A DNA stretch of 64,000 nt from Candidatus Aminicenantota bacterium (lineage in GTDB: Bacteria > Acidobacteriota > Aminicenantia > Aminicenantales > Aminicenantaceae), in NCBI GenBank assembly GCA_016927475.1, contig JAFGMO010000047.1:1-64000 (forward strand), given 5' to 3'. Of this stretch, positions 62,252 to 64,000 are shown in pieces. Every line of letters starts with the position of its first letter. Positions within the stretch are counted from its first letter, which is position 1. Both the position numbers and the translations under genes were made by a program. The notes under the pieces are model-generated. The model saw nothing but the letters and a program-made list of their open reading frames with translations. It was not told where the DNA came from and ran no database searches.

Positions 62252-62512
62252 CCTGTATTATTCACGAGTCAAGCTTGCCGCAGATGGGAGGCGTCATCGT
62301 GCGAAGCTGTGCTAGTTCACTGCGAGCACGACGCAACGAAGCAGATGCGGTGAGATCGGCTAGCCCGGAGGGTAAAAAAGGCCGATTATATATTTCAACA
62401 TCACTTCATTTTCAGCATAAACCACTTATATCTATTCTGGGTACAAATTTTTCAAATTTACCTAAAATAAAGATTTATATGTGGTATCGGCCTTTTTTAT
62501 GAATGATGCAGG
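62252..62512 (-). repeat. Long copy (B) of the interspersed stem-bearing element
   Basis: A 261-base element between convergent genes. The ends are inverted repeats: CCTGTATTATTCA at 62252-62264, and CCTGCATCATTCA on the minus strand at 62500-62512. A perfect 14-base stem joins TAAAAAAGGCCGAT (62373-62386) and ATCGGCCTTTTTTA (62486-62499). The GC-rich module at 62265-62372 is clearly similar to that of copy A (CCGCAGATG, GAGGCGTC, CGAAGCTGTGCT, CGCAACGAA, CAGATGCGG), while the interior of the stem differs. It begins 10 bases after the SGNH stop and ends at the TGA of the DUF5989 gene. No open frame. Confidence 0.82.
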
Positions 62513-62692
62513 TCAGAATAGGGTATATATAAACGGCGCCACAGCCGAACCCTGAGTGAAAAGAAGCAAAAGGCCAAACAAAACCAGGATGACGATCATG
62601 GGGATCAGCCACCACAATTTTCTTTTCCATAGGAAGTGAAGAAGCTCCCCCAAAACACCCATTTTTCTGCCCAGTTTCTTGAATCCAGCCAT
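62513..62692 (-). CDS. Small DUF5989 membrane protein
   Basis: A 59-residue product starting MAGFKKLGRKMGVL and ending APFIYTLF, with a single long hydrophobic helix (about 28-45) after a basic, Trp-rich segment. The ending SAVAPFIYTLF is typical of DUF5989 proteins, which commonly sit between a carbamoyltransferase gene and an SGNH hydrolase gene. It lies 47 bases after the carbamoyltransferase gene on the same strand. It is too short for most gene callers. The function is unknown; it may anchor or regulate the glycan-modifying pair. Confidence 0.8.
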   Translation of the reverse strand: MAGFKKLGRKMGVLGELLHFLWKRKLWWLIPMIVILVLFGLLLLFTQGSAVAPFIYTLF

Positions 62693-62739
62693 ATTTCTTC
62701 TCCGCTTGAATGTTTTTTAAAATGTTCGAATTCTACGGA

Positions 62740-64000
62740 TTATTTTTCTATTAAATAATTCTCCATCACAAGCATGTCAATACCGCTCTTACGAAACGTT
62801 TGAAAAGCATTAAAGGGAGAATTAACGATAGGCTCTCCCCTCAGGTTGAAAGACGTATTCAGAAGAACCGGAACTCCCGTCGCTTCACCGAAACGGCGCA
62901 CGAGTTCATAATACCTTGGATTCCAACTCTTCCTTACCGTCTGCAGTCTCCCGGTTCCCATATGATTGACGGCTCCCACCTGCTCTCCCCGTCCCTCGAG
63001 TAAGGGAAGAACAAGAAGCATAAAACGGGCCGGATACTGTTTCTCTGCCCCACGGGCATCGAAAAAATCAGCCGCTCTTTCTTCTAGAACGACGGGTGCA
63101 AAAGGGCGGAAAGGCTCCCTGAATTTGATCTTGATGTTTACCGTATCCTTCATCTCCTCGGACCGGGGATCGGCCAGAATGCTGCGGTTACCCAATGCCC
63201 GGGGTCCCCATTCAAAGCGTCCCTGAAACCAGCCGATGACTTTTCCTGCCTGAATCTCCTCCACCACTCTGTCTAAAAGTTTGGAATCATCCGTATAACG
63301 TTTATAAGATATCTGCTCCTTATCAAGAAAATCTTTTATTTCATCTTCAGAATAGGATTTTCCCCAGTATGCGTGTTCCATAATAAAACCACGAGGATTA
63401 CCTAAAATCCCATGATAAGCATACAGGGCCGCACCTAAAGCACCTCCTCCGTCTCCCGCAGCCGGTTGGATATAAACTTCCTCAAAGGGTGTTTCTCGAA
63501 GAATCCGGCCGTTGGCCACCGAGTTTAATGCCACTCCGCCGGAGAGACAAAGCCTTTTCTGGCCGGTTCTTTCATGAAGCGAACGGACCAGCTTAAGGAG
63601 AATTTCCTCGGTTACCCTCTGAATGCTGGCCGCGACATCGGCATAATGTTCGTTCTCCCTACAGCGCTCTTCATAATTGGCCGTCCTTTCCCCGAAATAG
63701 GCGGGATATCGGGTATCCGAGGTGAAAAACGGGGTTTCAGGAGTCCGTGGTTTTCCGAAGAGGTTCGCAAACCTTGCATTAAACGTCTTTTCATCGGAAT
63801 GGTGATACGAAAAATATTCCATGTTCAGCCGAAAAGACCCGTCATCGGCTACATCGATGAGATGGTCAAAAATCCTCTCGACAAACTTCGGTTTGCCGTA
63901 AGGGGCCATTCCCATAACCTTGTATTCCCCGTTGTTTACCTTGAAACCGAGGAATGCGGTAAAGGCGCTGTATAAAAGGCCCAATGAGTGAGGAAACCGG
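62740..64000 (-). CDS. Carbamoyltransferase, NodU/CmcH/TobZ family (5' end outside window)
   Basis: At least 420 residues reading from the right window edge. The sequence begins RFPHSLGLLYSAFTAFLG, the interior of the Kae1-like N-terminal domain, so the TTG at 63984 is not the start. MGMAPYGKP, RLCLSGGVALNSVANGRIL and QPAAGDGGGALGAALYAY follow. The C-terminal carbamoyl-transfer domain has GWFQGRFEWGPRALGNRSILADPR and VLLNTSFNLRGEPIV. This family transfers carbamoyl from carbamoyl phosphate to hydroxyls of sugars or antibiotics. Paired with DUF5989 and an SGNH hydrolase, a surface-polysaccharide role is likely. Confidence 0.92.
   Translation of the reverse strand, partial: RFPHSLGLLYSAFTAFLGFKVNNGEYKVMGMAPYGKPKFVERIFDHLIDVADDGSFRLNMEYFSYHHSDEKTFNARFANLFGKPRTPETPFFTSDTRYPAYFGERTANYEERCRENEHYADVAASIQRVTEEILLKLVRSLHERTGQKRLCLSGGVALNSVANGRILRETPFEEVYIQPAAGDGGGALGAALYAYHGILGNPRGFIMEHAYWGKSYSEDEIKDFLDKEQISYKRYTDDSKLLDRVVEEIQAGKVIGWFQGRFEWGPRALGNRSILADPRSEEMKDTVNIKIKFREPFRPFAPVVLEERAADFFDARGAEKQYPARFMLLVLPLLEGRGEQVGAVNHMGTGRLQTVRKSWNPRYYELVRRFGEATGVPVLLNTSFNLRGEPIVNSPFNAFQTFRKSGIDMLVMENYLIEK

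Noticed and set aside
63982-63984. TTG at 63984 as start of the carbamoyltransferase
   Set aside because: The frame continues to the window edge with the conserved FPHSLGLLYS stretch of the N-terminal domain, so the true start lies outside the window.
1-64000. CRISPR arrays, tRNA or rRNA genes, insertion sequences
   Set aside because: I looked through all intergenic stretches and saw no regularly spaced repeats, tRNA-like cloverleaf sequence, rRNA core motifs or transposase-like frames. A tRNAscan/Infernal run would be decisive for missed small RNAs.

Overview
The window looks like chromosomal DNA of a diderm (Gram-negative-type) bacterium with an anaerobic or facultative heterotrophic lifestyle. 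The evidence is many Sec signal peptides and lipoboxes, a TonB-dependent receptor, several outer-membrane beta-barrels, LolA-like proteins, fused B12-dependent isobutyryl-CoA mutase, and phosphotransbutyrylase plus butyrate kinase. Secreted beta-propeller lipoproteins, CBM9/DUF5916 barrels and large stand-alone FtsX permeases, one with a permease-prefix domain, fit an Acidobacteriota/Aminicenantes-like lineage. That placement is inference from gene style; Bacteroidota are a weaker alternative. I see no rRNA, tRNA, CRISPR, transposase or prophage.

Layout. 1-9134: a clipped gene end, a secreted 5'-nucleotidase-like enzyme, a run of minus-strand secreted or lipoprotein genes (beta-propeller, esterase, nucleoside-hydrolase-like, small lipoprotein), and a CBM9/DUF5916 barrel. 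9576-14896: a small CxxCH membrane protein, a TonB receptor with a Cys pair in its plug, and a MacB-type permease. 15141-19169: a four-gene operon of LolD-like ATPase, LolE-like permease, LolA-like carrier and beta-barrel. 19418-27387: an IPT/BNR lipoprotein, a phosphoesterase, an SH3-barrel fusion, an MFS transporter with a lipid kinase, and a secreted pentapeptide-type protein. 27531-34297: a second, larger version of the ATPase/permease/LolA/barrel system, led by a TetR regulator with its own promoter and operator and closed by a terminator. 34460-41922: roadblock protein, methyltransferase, tandem-receiver protein, ptb-buk, a glycine-zipper protein and a Na/Pi transporter with PhoU. 41933-53642: ValRS with two insertions, HtrA protease, a second MacB-type permease, and a TetR-IcmF-DUF4180 operon. 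53831-64000: second DUF5916 barrel, CPA2 antiporter, an unrecognised lipoprotein, corrinoid protein, ferritin-like/GGDEF cyclase, SGNH hydrolase, DUF5989 and a clipped carbamoyltransferase.

The two most interesting things are: (1) the pair of paralogous ATPase-permease-LolA-barrel loci, which look like complete inner-to-outer membrane export routes for a lipid or lipophilic cargo; and (2) a family of short interspersed elements (four copies, near 22.2, 23.8, 57.8 and 62.4 kb) bounded by AACCTGYATYATTCA-type inverted ends. Three copies have long perfect stems whose two arms differ between copies in a compensatory way, two copies carry an extra GC-rich structured module, and three copies are fused directly to a stop codon.

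Metabolically, IcmF interconverts isobutyryl-CoA and butyryl-CoA, and Ptb/Buk can turn acyl-CoA into acid plus ATP, so the window holds the core of a branched-chain/butyrate energy route.
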